The notes beneath the pieces are model-generated. The model was not told the origin of the DNA. It was given only the letters and a program-made list of their open reading frames with translations, and did no database searches. 23,119 nt of DNA from Rhodospirillales bacterium (GTDB taxonomy: Bacteria > Pseudomonadota > Alphaproteobacteria > UBA828): NCBI GenBank assembly GCA_026712885.1, contig JAPOPO010000528.1:1-23119 (forward strand). Reading direction: 5' to 3'. Shown one piece after another: positions 16,504 to 23,119 of the stretch (the first letter of the stretch is position 1; the number at the start of each line of letters is the position of its first letter). The position numbers and the translations under genes are program-made.

Positions 16504-16989
16504 ATGGCCGAGCTCACGCTGGAGCAACGGGTTCAACGGATCGAGGACGCCGAAGAGATCAGGCGCCTGCGCTATCTCTACTGCGAGTACGGCAACCTTT
16601 ACGACGCCGAGCATTTCGCCGCGCTCTTCGCGCCAGGAGCGATATGGGACGGGGGCGACGCGTTCGGGCGCCAGGAGGGGCTGGAGCAGATCGAGCAGAT
16701 GGTGCGCGATGCGGGCGAGCGAATTCGCTTCTCCGCCCACTACATCACGAACGAGCTGATCGACGTCGACGGCGACAGCGCGTCCGGGCGCTGGTGGCTG
16801 ATCATGCCGTGCATTCTGGACGGTGAGTCGACCTGGCTCTTCGCCACCTACGACGATGAGTACGTCAGGCTCGACGGGCGCTGGCTGATCAAGAAGATCG
16901 TCCTCGACGTCAAGAACTTCTCGCCCCACGACAAGGGCTGGGCCGAGAGCGCCAAGGGCTGGGTCGACGATCACTGGAAGGGACCCTGA
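16504..16989 (+). CDS. NTF2/SnoaL-like small protein, copy 1
   Basis: This is a 161-residue single-domain protein of the nuclear transport factor 2 / SnoaL-like superfamily. The helix LEQRVQRIEDAEEIRRLRYLYCEYGN, the strand region IWDGGDAFGRQEGLEQI, VDGDSASGRWWLIMPC and the closing DGRWLIKKIVLD follow the cone-shaped fold used by scytalone-dehydratase-like enzymes and polyketide cyclases. I chose the ATG at 16504 over a GTG at 16498 because GGGGAGG lies 5 bases upstream and the paralogue at 19099 begins with the same MAELTLE. The fold binds small hydrophobic ligands and may be catalytic (dehydratase, isomerase) or a binding partner. It precedes copy 2 of the hydantoinase-B gene, with a 134-base gap. 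Confidence 0.82.
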   Translation: MAELTLEQRVQRIEDAEEIRRLRYLYCEYGNLYDAEHFAALFAPGAIWDGGDAFGRQEGLEQIEQMVRDAGERIRFSAHYITNELIDVDGDSASGRWWLIMPCILDGESTWLFATYDDEYVRLDGRWLIKKIVLDVKNFSPHDKGWAESAKGWVDDHWKGP

Positions 16990-17123
16990 CCAGCTCACCG
17001 CAGAAGACCCCTTGCACCGCCGCACCCGCCGACGGCAAGCTGCGGGCGCGGCAGGCGGACAGCCGTTTCCGCGCCGCGGTGAGCACAATCGAGCGCAGAC
17101 ATCACACGCAGACAGGGTGAGAC
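16990..17123 (+). other. 134-base leader with nested inverted repeats upstream of hydantoinase-B copy 2
   Basis: An outer 9-base inverted repeat (GCTCACCGC at 16993-17001, GCGGTGAGC at 17076-17084) encloses an inner stem: 17019-17029 pairs with 17042-17052 in 10 of 11 positions (A17024 opposite C17047), with a 12-base loop. No U-rich tract follows either stem, so it is not a standard terminator. The ribosome-binding site AGGGTGA is at the end, just before ATG 17124. In DNA this rich in G and C, such pairings can arise by chance; an mRNA-processing or leader structure is possible. Confidence 0.35.
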
Positions 17124-19067
17124 ATGGCTTCGAACTCCACAGCGCGCCGCGCCGTGCGGCGGATCAAGGACCAGGACAGGCCCAAGACGGGCACCAGAAA
17201 GCGCGGCAACGGTGCTGCAGACACCGTCGATTCGATCACCTTCTCCGTCATCCTCAATCGCTTCTCCACCATCGCGAACGAGATGACGCTGACCATGGAG
17301 AAGACCGCCTGGACCTCCATCATCGCGCTGGCGCGCGACTTCTCTTGCGCGATCTACGACGCGAGGGCGCGCCAGATCTGCATGCAGGATGCCCTGCCGA
17401 TTCACACGAATTCCCTGCACGTCGTGCTGGGCGAGATCGCACGGGTCTTCGAGGGCGATATCCACGACGGCGATGTCATCGTCTGCAACGACGCCTATAG
17501 CGGCAACACGCATATCGGCGACTTCGTCACCGCCTGCCCGGTGTTCCACCAGGGCAAGCACATGTTCTGGAGCGTGGCGAAAGGCCATCAGCTCGACTGC
17601 GGCGCGTACATCCCCACCAGTGTGCCGGCGCCGGCCAGGGACGTCTGGCAGGAGGGACTGCAGCTGCCCCCGATCAAGTTCTACGAGAAAGGCCAACGGC
17701 GCGATGACGTGGTCCGCATGTACCTCGCCAACGTGCGCTGGCAGGAGTGGCTCTACGGCGACCTGATGGCGCAGCTCGGCTCGATCTGGACCGGCCGGCG
17801 CCGCCTCGTCGAGCTTGCAGCGCACTACGGCAACGACACGATCGAGCGCTACGCCGAGGCGATCCTCGACTACTCCGACAGGCGGATGGCCGAGGAGATC
17901 CGCGCCATCCCCGACGGTGACTACGACGGCATGTCGTGGCTCGATTCCGACGGTCATGGCGCCACGAACATCCAGATCGGCGCCCGGGTGTCGGTGCGGG
18001 GCGAGAACGTGCACATCGATTTCTCGAATTCGGATCCGCAGGTTCCGAGTGGGAACAACTCGTCCTACGGCGTGATGCAGGCAGCGGCGGGCATCCCGGT
18101 GCTGTGCTCCATCGACCCGACCATCCCTCACAACGACGGCTGCCTCAGACACATTACGGCGGATGCGCCCAAGGGCACTGTCTGCAACGCCCAGTATCCG
18201 GCGTCGACCGCGCTCGCCACCGTGGGGCCAGGCGATACCATGCAGGAGGCGGTGTGGAAGGCGCTCGCCCATGCGGTGCCGGATCGCGTGATGGGCGGCA
18301 GCGGCAAGGACGGCAACCTGCCGATGTTCTCCGGCACGGATACGCGGAGCGGCAAGCCGATCGACTGGGGCTGCATGCTGTTCAACGGCGCGCCCGCCGG
18401 CGGGGCCACGTCGTCGGCGGACGGCTGGCCCCTGATCATGACCTCGGCCGGCATGGGCGGGCTCAAGATCATGAGCGTCGAGCTCTGCGAGCTGTTCTAT
18501 CCCTACCGCATCGACCGGCAGGAAATCGCGACCGATTCCATGGGGCACGGCAAGCATATCGGCGGCCCCGGCGTCGACATCCAGGTCAGCCCGACCGATG
18601 GCGGGTTCCAGGTAGAGCTCTTCGGCGAGGGCCAGGGCAACCCGCCCTTCGGCGTGATGGACGGCACGCCCGGCATTGGCGGCGGCAGCTACAAGGAGGA
18701 CCTGGAGACCGGCAAGCGGACCTACTACTCGTCGAAGGGCCGCTTTGTGGTCGGTGAGAACGAGGTCTGGGGCGGCACCTCCAGCGGTGGCGGCGGCTAC
18801 GGCGATGCGCTGGAGCGCGATCCCGAGGCAGTGCTGGAGAGCATATTCGACGGGCTGTTGTCGCTCGAATGTGCCGAGGACGTCTACGGCGTCGTCATCA
18901 ACCGGGCGACGATGACGATCGACTTCGCCGCGACCGAGAAACTGCGCGCCAAGTTGGCGGCCGAGCGCGGCCCGTTCCAGGTGACCTCGCCCAGCCGCCC
19001 CGGTGCCGCTACCTGGGTTCATAAGCAGCTGCGCCAGGGCGACGAATACCTCGTGGACGCGCAATAG
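17124..19067 (+). CDS. Hydantoinase B/oxoprolinase family protein, copy 2
   Basis: This 647-residue paralogue of the protein at 8259-10211 is colinear with it almost end to end; in the first 60 residues of the fold, 50 are identical. Family motifs are VCNDAYSGNTHIGDF, GHQLDCGA (H155, D158), PHNDGCLRHI, DSMGHGKHIGGPG and GTPGIGGGSYKED. The putative metal ligands D123, H130 and D133 are kept, but the family Pro of NDPY is Ala124. It also has a basic N-terminal tail (10 Arg/Lys in 27 residues). The greatest divergence from copy 1 is in the middle (MGGSGKDGNLPMFSGTD versus the longer copy-1 stretch), where substrate choice may differ. No HyuA-type ATP-binding partner is adjacent; instead an NTF2-like gene lies on each side. 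AGGGTGA precedes the ATG. Confidence 0.92.
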   Translation: MASNSTARRAVRRIKDQDRPKTGTRKRGNGAADTVDSITFSVILNRFSTIANEMTLTMEKTAWTSIIALARDFSCAIYDARARQICMQDALPIHTNSLHVVLGEIARVFEGDIHDGDVIVCNDAYSGNTHIGDFVTACPVFHQGKHMFWSVAKGHQLDCGAYIPTSVPAPARDVWQEGLQLPPIKFYEKGQRRDDVVRMYLANVRWQEWLYGDLMAQLGSIWTGRRRLVELAAHYGNDTIERYAEAILDYSDRRMAEEIRAIPDGDYDGMSWLDSDGHGATNIQIGARVSVRGENVHIDFSNSDPQVPSGNNSSYGVMQAAAGIPVLCSIDPTIPHNDGCLRHITADAPKGTVCNAQYPASTALATVGPGDTMQEAVWKALAHAVPDRVMGGSGKDGNLPMFSGTDTRSGKPIDWGCMLFNGAPAGGATSSADGWPLIMTSAGMGGLKIMSVELCELFYPYRIDRQEIATDSMGHGKHIGGPGVDIQVSPTDGGFQVELFGEGQGNPPFGVMDGTPGIGGGSYKEDLETGKRTYYSSKGRFVVGENEVWGGTSSGGGGYGDALERDPEAVLESIFDGLLSLECAEDVYGVVINRATMTIDFAATEKLRAKLAAERGPFQVTSPSRPGAATWVHKQLRQGDEYLVDAQ

Positions 19068-19098
19068 CGCGACGACAGACCTCTTAGGGAGAATGACG

Positions 19099-19566
19099 AT
19101 GGCTGAATTGACCCTCGAAGAGCAGGTGGCGCGGCTCACCGCGATCGAGGATATCAAGCGTATGAAGGCGCAGTACTGCTACTACGCCGATCATGGATAC
19201 GATCCCGATGGCCTGGCGAGCCTCTTCGTCGAAGACGCCCACTGGGACGGCGGCGACTTCGGTGTTTACGAGGGCAAGGAGGCGATCCGGGAGTTCTTCG
19301 CCGGCGTCAAGGACGACATCGTCTTCGCGATCCATCCGGTGATGAACCCGATCATCACCGTGGACGGCGACACCGCGAACGCCAAGTGGTGGCTCATCAT
19401 GTGGTGCACCATGATGGTCGACGGCGAGAAGAAGGCGCGCTGGTTCGCCGCCGAGTACGATGATGACCTGGTGAAGCGCGACGGCGAGTGGCTCTTCACC
19501 CACATCAAGGTCACGGGCAAGTTCATGGCCGAGCACGCCGAAGGCTGGGCGGCCCAGACCGGCTAG
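19099..19566 (+). CDS. NTF2/SnoaL-like small protein, copy 2
   Basis: This 155-residue protein is a clear but more distant paralogue of the one at 16504. They share MAELTLE, a Cys-Tyr pattern in the first helix (AQYCYYAD), WDGGDFG, VDGDTANAKWWLIMWC and the closing DGEWLFTHIKV. The fold again suggests a small-ligand-binding or dehydratase/cyclase-type role. The ATG at 19099 is chosen over 19093 because AGGGAG then lies 7 bases upstream and the N-terminus matches the paralogue. It is the last gene of the plus-strand run, 31 bases after hydantoinase-B copy 2. It converges with the lipoprotein gene across only 20 bases, without a visible terminator. Confidence 0.83.
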   Translation: MAELTLEEQVARLTAIEDIKRMKAQYCYYADHGYDPDGLASLFVEDAHWDGGDFGVYEGKEAIREFFAGVKDDIVFAIHPVMNPIITVDGDTANAKWWLIMWCTMMVDGEKKARWFAAEYDDDLVKRDGEWLFTHIKVTGKFMAEHAEGWAAQTG

Positions 19567-19586
19567 CCACCCGACCCTTCCTCGCG

Positions 19587-21050
19587 TCACCGTTCGCCGC
19601 CGAAGCCTGCCCTCAGGTCATCGCGTTCGAGAACGCCGCCCATGCCTTCGTGAGCCGGGCCGAAGAACGCGCCAGTCACGGCGCCGTCATCGCCGCCGGT
19701 CTGCGCGAAGGTATTGCCGCGGACTTCGATCCCGTAACTCAGGTCGCCGTCGCTCCATGTGGTGCCCGTGCCCGTGGCCCCCGGCGCCGCATCGGCCGCC
19801 CACTGTTCGAGTCCTGTGAAATCCGCCGTACCGGCCAGCGTCTCCAGATCGACCGAGAGGTCGGCGGCGCCGGCGACGGCCTCGGCATCGGGCGTAAGGC
19901 CGATCAGACGGCCGGACCAGCTGACGTTGCCCGAGAGCCCGGTGTTGTCCTCGAGATTGGCGTGGGGCGACGGCCCGGTTGCCCATGGCTGCGACAGGCC
20001 ATTTCGAAGCGCGACGCCGAACGAGATTTCGTTGTCTTCGATGTCGAGCGAGCCGCGCACGTGCTGCGACGTGTCGGACCAGTCTTCCAGCTCGTTTGCG
20101 ATATCACTCGGCGTGGATCCAGGCCCGAGGCGGCTGTAGACCGCGAGGAGGGCCTCGCGATCGAGCGGGAGAAGAATATGTTTCGTCAGTTCCTTGCTGC
20201 CGCTGTCCACCATGATCGTTCCAGGGAAGCGGTACGCTTCCACGTGGTTCCGGCCGAGCAGGTGAATGAGCTCGTGCGCAATGACGCCCGGCCGCTCGAT
20301 TCCGTCCGTTTGGGTGTGATCCACGAAGACCCGGCCCGCGACGATCTCGATTCTGAACGGCATCTCCGGGTCCTCGGTCGGCACGATCGAATAGGAGGGT
20401 AACGCCACGCCAACGTCCTTACCCGTTGGCGACGCGATACCCCTCGGCCATTCGATTTGCAGTGCGAACCGGACCACGATCTTGCCTTCCGGAGAGCTGA
20501 TGTTGTCGGCGGTTGCCGGGTCGCGGCTGAAGCCGAGCTGCCAGTCGTTCGGCAGAGCCGCGTTGATCGCCTGAACCGCGCGGACCGTTTCGTCGACCAG
20601 CTCCGGGGGCGTGCCTTCGGCCACATATACGGTCGGCGGTGTCGCGGCGAAGCGCAGGAGCAAGCCGTCAGAAACGAGGTCGACCGCCATGCCGTTGCCT
20701 TCGTCATCCTCCTGGAGCGAGGCGGCGTCCGCTTCCAGGTAGGCAATCAGTTCAGTAGCGCCGACGCCATCCGTCACCGTGCCGTGATCTATCTGGGTCT
20801 CGCCATGCCGGGCGACCCGCGGCAACGCGTCGGGCGCCGCTGCGACATCGGCGCCCACATGGATCGTGTCCTCAAGAGGCACGATCGGTGCCTGCTGCGC
20901 CTGAAGTGGCGTTTGAAGCGGCAGCTCGGGAAGCCCGGGAGGCGGCTCGGGAACCACGGGAGCCGACGTGTCGCTGCTTCGGTGTGCGCACGCCGCCAGA
21001 AGGAGCGCCGCGCCCGCACCCATGCCCAGACACGTCAATACGAACTTCAT
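19587..21050 (-). CDS. Lipoprotein with metzincin-type protease core and TbpB-like C-terminal barrel
   Basis: This 487-residue protein starts with a lipoprotein signal: hydrophobic GAGAALLLAAC with lipobox LAAC, so Cys21 would be lipidated. A Pro-rich linker (30-50) follows. The middle domain has HELIHLLGRNH at 259-269, a full HEXXHXXGXXH metzincin zinc motif with catalytic E260, and PGTIMVD (276-282) as a candidate Met-turn. The C-terminal ~150 residues are Gly/Asp-rich beta strands ending in VTGAFFGPAHEGMGGVLERDD, the pattern of transferrin-binding-protein-B-like barrels often found on surface lipoproteins. The ATG at 21050 has GAGGA 8 bases upstream. It is likely an outer-membrane-anchored metalloprotease, possibly surface-exposed; it looks unrelated to the neighbouring catabolic genes. 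Confidence 0.82.
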   Translation of the reverse strand: MKFVLTCLGMGAGAALLLAACAHRSSDTSAPVVPEPPPGLPELPLQTPLQAQQAPIVPLEDTIHVGADVAAAPDALPRVARHGETQIDHGTVTDGVGATELIAYLEADAASLQEDDEGNGMAVDLVSDGLLLRFAATPPTVYVAEGTPPELVDETVRAVQAINAALPNDWQLGFSRDPATADNISSPEGKIVVRFALQIEWPRGIASPTGKDVGVALPSYSIVPTEDPEMPFRIEIVAGRVFVDHTQTDGIERPGVIAHELIHLLGRNHVEAYRFPGTIMVDSGSKELTKHILLPLDREALLAVYSRLGPGSTPSDIANELEDWSDTSQHVRGSLDIEDNEISFGVALRNGLSQPWATGPSPHANLEDNTGLSGNVSWSGRLIGLTPDAEAVAGAADLSVDLETLAGTADFTGLEQWAADAAPGATGTGTTWSDGDLSYGIEVRGNTFAQTGGDDGAVTGAFFGPAHEGMGGVLERDDLRAGFGGER

Positions 21051-21231
21051 GGCATTGTTCCTCGTGCTGCGCTAACAGACCAGATCGACAGTCGGCTGCC
21101 GTCTGGCAAGTCGCATCCACGCGCCCGAAATCGTTCGCTCGGCCGACAGCGATTCCATCCTTCGAGAGCTAACACGGTTGTTTCCACGGTCTTGGTTGTC
21201 GCGCCGTCGTCACGACGCGCGAGGAGGGATA
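21051..21231. promoter_or_regulatory. 181-base divergent gap between lipoprotein and MFS genes
   Basis: Both flanking genes start outward from this gap, so promoters for both must lie here; I found no convincing -35/-10 pair by eye. A 5-base perfect repeat with 3-base spacer, CGTCG-TCA-CGACG (21205-21217), lies just upstream of the MFS ribosome-binding site (GAGGAGGG at 21221) and could be an operator half-site pair. No small gene was recognised in it. Confidence 0.4.
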
Positions 21232-22458
21232 ATGAGCCGTACGGCCACCCGTTCTGTCCTTAGCACGACGGAATTTGTCCCTCTCGTCGCCCTCCTGATT
21301 TCTCTCGTCGCGCTGGCGACCGACGCAATGTTGCCGGCGCTGCCGGAGATCGGCCGCGATCTGGGCGCCCCGCGCCCGAACGACGTCCAGTTCGTCGTCA
21401 CGTCTCTGTTCCTGGGGCTCGGGCTCGGCCAGGTGATCTTCGGGCCTCTCTCCGATCGCATCGGGCGCAAGCCCGCCATCCATGCCGGCCTTGCGCTCTT
21501 CATGGTCGGGTGTCTCGTGTGCGTCTTTGCGCCGACGTTCGAGGCGATGATCGCGGGCCGCATTCTGCAGGGCATCGGCGTGGCGGGACCGCGCATCGTG
21601 ACCATCGCCCTCGTTCGCGACCAGTACGAGGGACGCCGGATGGCTCGCCTGATGTCCTTCACGATGGCGGTATTCATCATGGTGCCGGCCGTCGCGCCGG
21701 CCATGGGGCAGGGGATCCTCTGGCTGGGCGGCTGGCGCGGGATATTCATCACCTTCCTGGTCGTTGCCGCGATCGTCTTCGCGTGGTTCGCGGTCCGCCA
21801 GCCCGAAACCCTGCCGACCGACCGGCGACGGCCGATCTCGCCGCGGGCCGTCGGCCAGGCCGTGGGGGAGATCGTGAGAATTCGGGCCGCGCTCGGATAT
21901 ACCATTGCCACGGGGTTCGTGTTCGCGCCGTTCGTCGCCTATCTGAGCTCGGCCCAGCAGATCTTCCAGGACGTGTACGGGACCGGCGCACTCTTCCCGC
22001 TCTATTTCGGCGTGCTGGCGCTTGCCTTTGGCGCCGCCGCCCTCGTGAACGGCCGTCTCGTCATGAAGCACGGGATGCGCCGGCTCTCCAAGGCCGCCGC
22101 GGCATCCGTGTTCCTGATCTCGGCCGTCGCGTTTGCCGGCGCCTTCGCCTTCGGCGGCGTACCGCCGCTCTGGCTCCTCATGGTCTACTTCGTGGCGATA
22201 TTCATGTGCGTCGGCCTCGTGTTCGGCAATTTGAACGCGCTTGCGATGGAGCCCCTCGGTCACATCGCGGGAATCGGGGCGGCGGTCGTGGCGTCGCTTT
22301 CCACCTTCATATCGGTACCGCTGGGAGCACTGGTGGGCCAGAGCTTCGATGGGACCATGTACGCCCAGGTCGGCTCCTTCGCCATCTTCGGCGCGGGCAC
22401 GTTCGCCGCCATGAAGTGGGCGGAGAGCGGCAGAGGCCGCGAGGCGGTCGACAGATGA
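21232..22458 (+). CDS. MFS transporter, Bcr/CflA-type drug efflux
   Basis: This 408-residue protein has about twelve hydrophobic segments. Motif A is GPLSDRIGRKPAIHAG in the first cytoplasmic loop, and GRILQGIGVAGPRIV with R in the middle of the fourth helix region follows the 12-TMS Bcr/CflA drug:H+ antiporter pattern. The N-terminal opening TEFVPLVALLISLVALATDAMLPALPEIGRDL is typical of this subfamily. The frame opens at a TTG at 21178, but the ATG at 21232 has GAGGAGGG just upstream and starts directly before the first helix, so it is chosen. The substrate is unknown; relatives export bicyclomycin, sulfonamides, or amino-acid-like metabolites. It ends 26 bases from the convergent threonine ammonia-lyase gene. 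Confidence 0.9.
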   Translation: MSRTATRSVLSTTEFVPLVALLISLVALATDAMLPALPEIGRDLGAPRPNDVQFVVTSLFLGLGLGQVIFGPLSDRIGRKPAIHAGLALFMVGCLVCVFAPTFEAMIAGRILQGIGVAGPRIVTIALVRDQYEGRRMARLMSFTMAVFIMVPAVAPAMGQGILWLGGWRGIFITFLVVAAIVFAWFAVRQPETLPTDRRRPISPRAVGQAVGEIVRIRAALGYTIATGFVFAPFVAYLSSAQQIFQDVYGTGALFPLYFGVLALAFGAAALVNGRLVMKHGMRRLSKAAAASVFLISAVAFAGAFAFGGVPPLWLLMVYFVAIFMCVGLVFGNLNALAMEPLGHIAGIGAAVVASLSTFISVPLGALVGQSFDGTMYAQVGSFAIFGAGTFAAMKWAESGRGREAVDR

Positions 22459-22484
22459 GCCTGCACCCGTCAAGCGGCGCCCCG

Positions 22485-23119
22485 CTACCGCAGGAACAGG
22501 CGGTACGCGGGGTTATCGGTCTCCTCCCGGTAGTCGTACCCCACCTGCGCGAGGAATGACTGGAAGTCGGCGCGTTCGGCTTGCGGCACCTGCAGGCCGA
22601 TCAGCACCCGGCCGTAGTCCGAGCCGTGGTTGCGGTAGTGGAACATGCTGATGTTCCAGGGCTTGCGGCCCATTTGCGTGAGAAAGTGCATGAGCGCACC
22701 CGGCCGCTCGGGGAAATCGAAGCGATAGAGCACCTCGTCCAGCTCGCCCGGCGCATGACCGCCCACCATGTGGCGCACGTGGAGCTTGGCCATCTCGTTA
22801 TCGGTGAGGTCCAGGACGGGATAGCCGTCGCGCTCCAGCGCGTCCATCAGCGCACGCTTGTCGGCACCGGCATCGCTGATTTCGACGCCGACGAAGATGT
22901 GCGCGGCCGCCTCGTCGGCGTAGCGGTAGTTGAACTCGGTGATCGAGCGGTTGCCGATCAGCTCGCAGAAACGCATCAGGCTTCCGGGCCGCTCCGGGAT
23001 GGTCACGGCAAGCAGGCTCTCGCGCTGCTCGCCGAGCTGGGCCCGCTGGGCGATATGGCGGAGGCGGTCGAAGTTGACGTTGGCCCCGCTCACCACCGCC
23101 GCGAAGCTCAGCCCTTCCG
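22485..23119 (-). CDS. ilvA: Threonine ammonia-lyase, C-terminal regulatory part (5' end outside window)
   Basis: About 211 C-terminal residues are visible; the reading frame is open at the right edge. The first residues (SGANVNFDRLRHIAQRA) are the end of the PLP catalytic domain of biosynthetic threonine dehydratase. Two ACT-like regulatory repeats follow: LLAVTIPERPGSLMRFCELIG with the strand HIFVGVEI, and YRFDFPERPGALMHFLTQMG with RVLIGLQV. Such tandem repeats bind isoleucine and valine in long-form IlvA. The enzyme deaminates threonine to 2-oxobutanoate for isoleucine synthesis. The gene is complete at its 3' end (TAG at 22485-22487). It converges with the MFS gene, and a short 5-base hairpin (22473-22486) overlaps its stop. 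Confidence 0.93.
   Translation of the reverse strand, partial: EGLSFAAVVSGANVNFDRLRHIAQRAQLGEQRESLLAVTIPERPGSLMRFCELIGNRSITEFNYRYADEAAAHIFVGVEISDAGADKRALMDALERDGYPVLDLTDNEMAKLHVRHMVGGHAPGELDEVLYRFDFPERPGALMHFLTQMGRKPWNISMFHYRNHGSDYGRVLIGLQVPQAERADFQSFLAQVGYDYREETDNPAYRLFLR

Noticed and set aside
13108..17088. A minus-strand open frame of about 1326 codons opposite the ligase end, aminotransferase, acyl-CoA dehydrogenase and NTF2-like genes
   Set aside because: It is antisense to four plus-strand genes with clear catalytic motifs; its translation is Arg/Asp/Val/Gly-rich low-complexity sequence with no recognisable domain, as expected of antisense frames in high-GC DNA.
16995..19157. A minus-strand open frame of about 720 codons opposite hydantoinase-B copy 2
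   Set aside because: Antisense shadow of a well-supported gene; no domain or ribosome-binding site recognised, and a similar antisense pattern lies opposite copy 1, which follows from the shared coding sequence.
21169..22473. A minus-strand open frame of about 434 codons opposite the MFS gene
   Set aside because: Extremely charged composition (His/Arg/Glu/Asp) mirrors the hydrophobic codons of the transporter on the other strand; no domain seen.
22473..22486. AGCGG/CCGCT hairpin between the convergent MFS and threonine ammonia-lyase genes as a bidirectional terminator
   Set aside because: Five base pairs, overlapping the ilvA stop codon and lacking a T tract on either side.

Overview
The window reads as a chromosomal segment of a high-GC Gram-negative bacterium, most likely an alphaproteobacterium. 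The evidence is strong G/C third-position bias, Liv-type ABC operon layout, a Sec-exported substrate-binding protein, a lipobox lipoprotein with an outer-surface barrel-like domain, and the general gene repertoire; the taxonomic placement is inference. Coding density is very high: no gene-free stretch exceeds 200 bases, and I saw no rRNA, tRNA, CRISPR array, insertion sequence or phage gene.

Region 1 (1-6302, minus strand) is an uptake operon read right to left: a periplasmic substrate-binding protein, a probable terminator/attenuator hairpin, then livH, livM, livG and livF packed with 4-11 base overlaps. It is followed by a thiolase-superfamily (HMG-CoA synthase-like) protein fused to a zinc-ribbon/OB-fold DUF35 domain, which runs off the left edge. 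The normal catalytic cysteine of that fold is missing.

Region 2 (6416-19566, plus strand) is a run of twelve co-directional genes with short gaps, divergent from region 1: GNAT acetyltransferase, SDR oxidoreductase, cupin, hydantoinase-B-like protein (copy 1), PPOX-class flavoprotein, second SDR, acyl-CoA/AMP ligase, class III aminotransferase, large acyl-CoA dehydrogenase, NTF2/SnoaL-like protein, hydantoinase-B-like protein (copy 2), and a second NTF2/SnoaL-like protein. The divergent gap holds a good sigma70-type promoter for the transporter operon, and a 14-base perfect palindrome overlaps its -35 box.

Taken together, regions 1 and 2 look like an uptake and catabolic locus for an unknown nitrogen-containing organic compound. 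A Liv-type importer would bring it in, hydantoinase-B-family proteins could act on a cyclic amide or similar bond, the aminotransferase could remove a terminal amine, and the ligase plus acyl-CoA dehydrogenase would pass the carbon skeleton to beta-oxidation. Two features stand out: the duplicated hyuB genes have no hyuA (ATP-binding partner) anywhere in the window, and copy 2 is flanked on both sides by paralogous NTF2-like genes. The substrate cannot be read from sequence.

Region 3 (19587-23119) holds unrelated single genes: a lipoprotein combining a metzincin-type HEXXHXXGXXH protease core with a TbpB-like C-terminal barrel (minus), a Bcr/CflA-type MFS efflux pump (plus), and the C-terminal part of a threonine ammonia-lyase (minus) running off the right edge.
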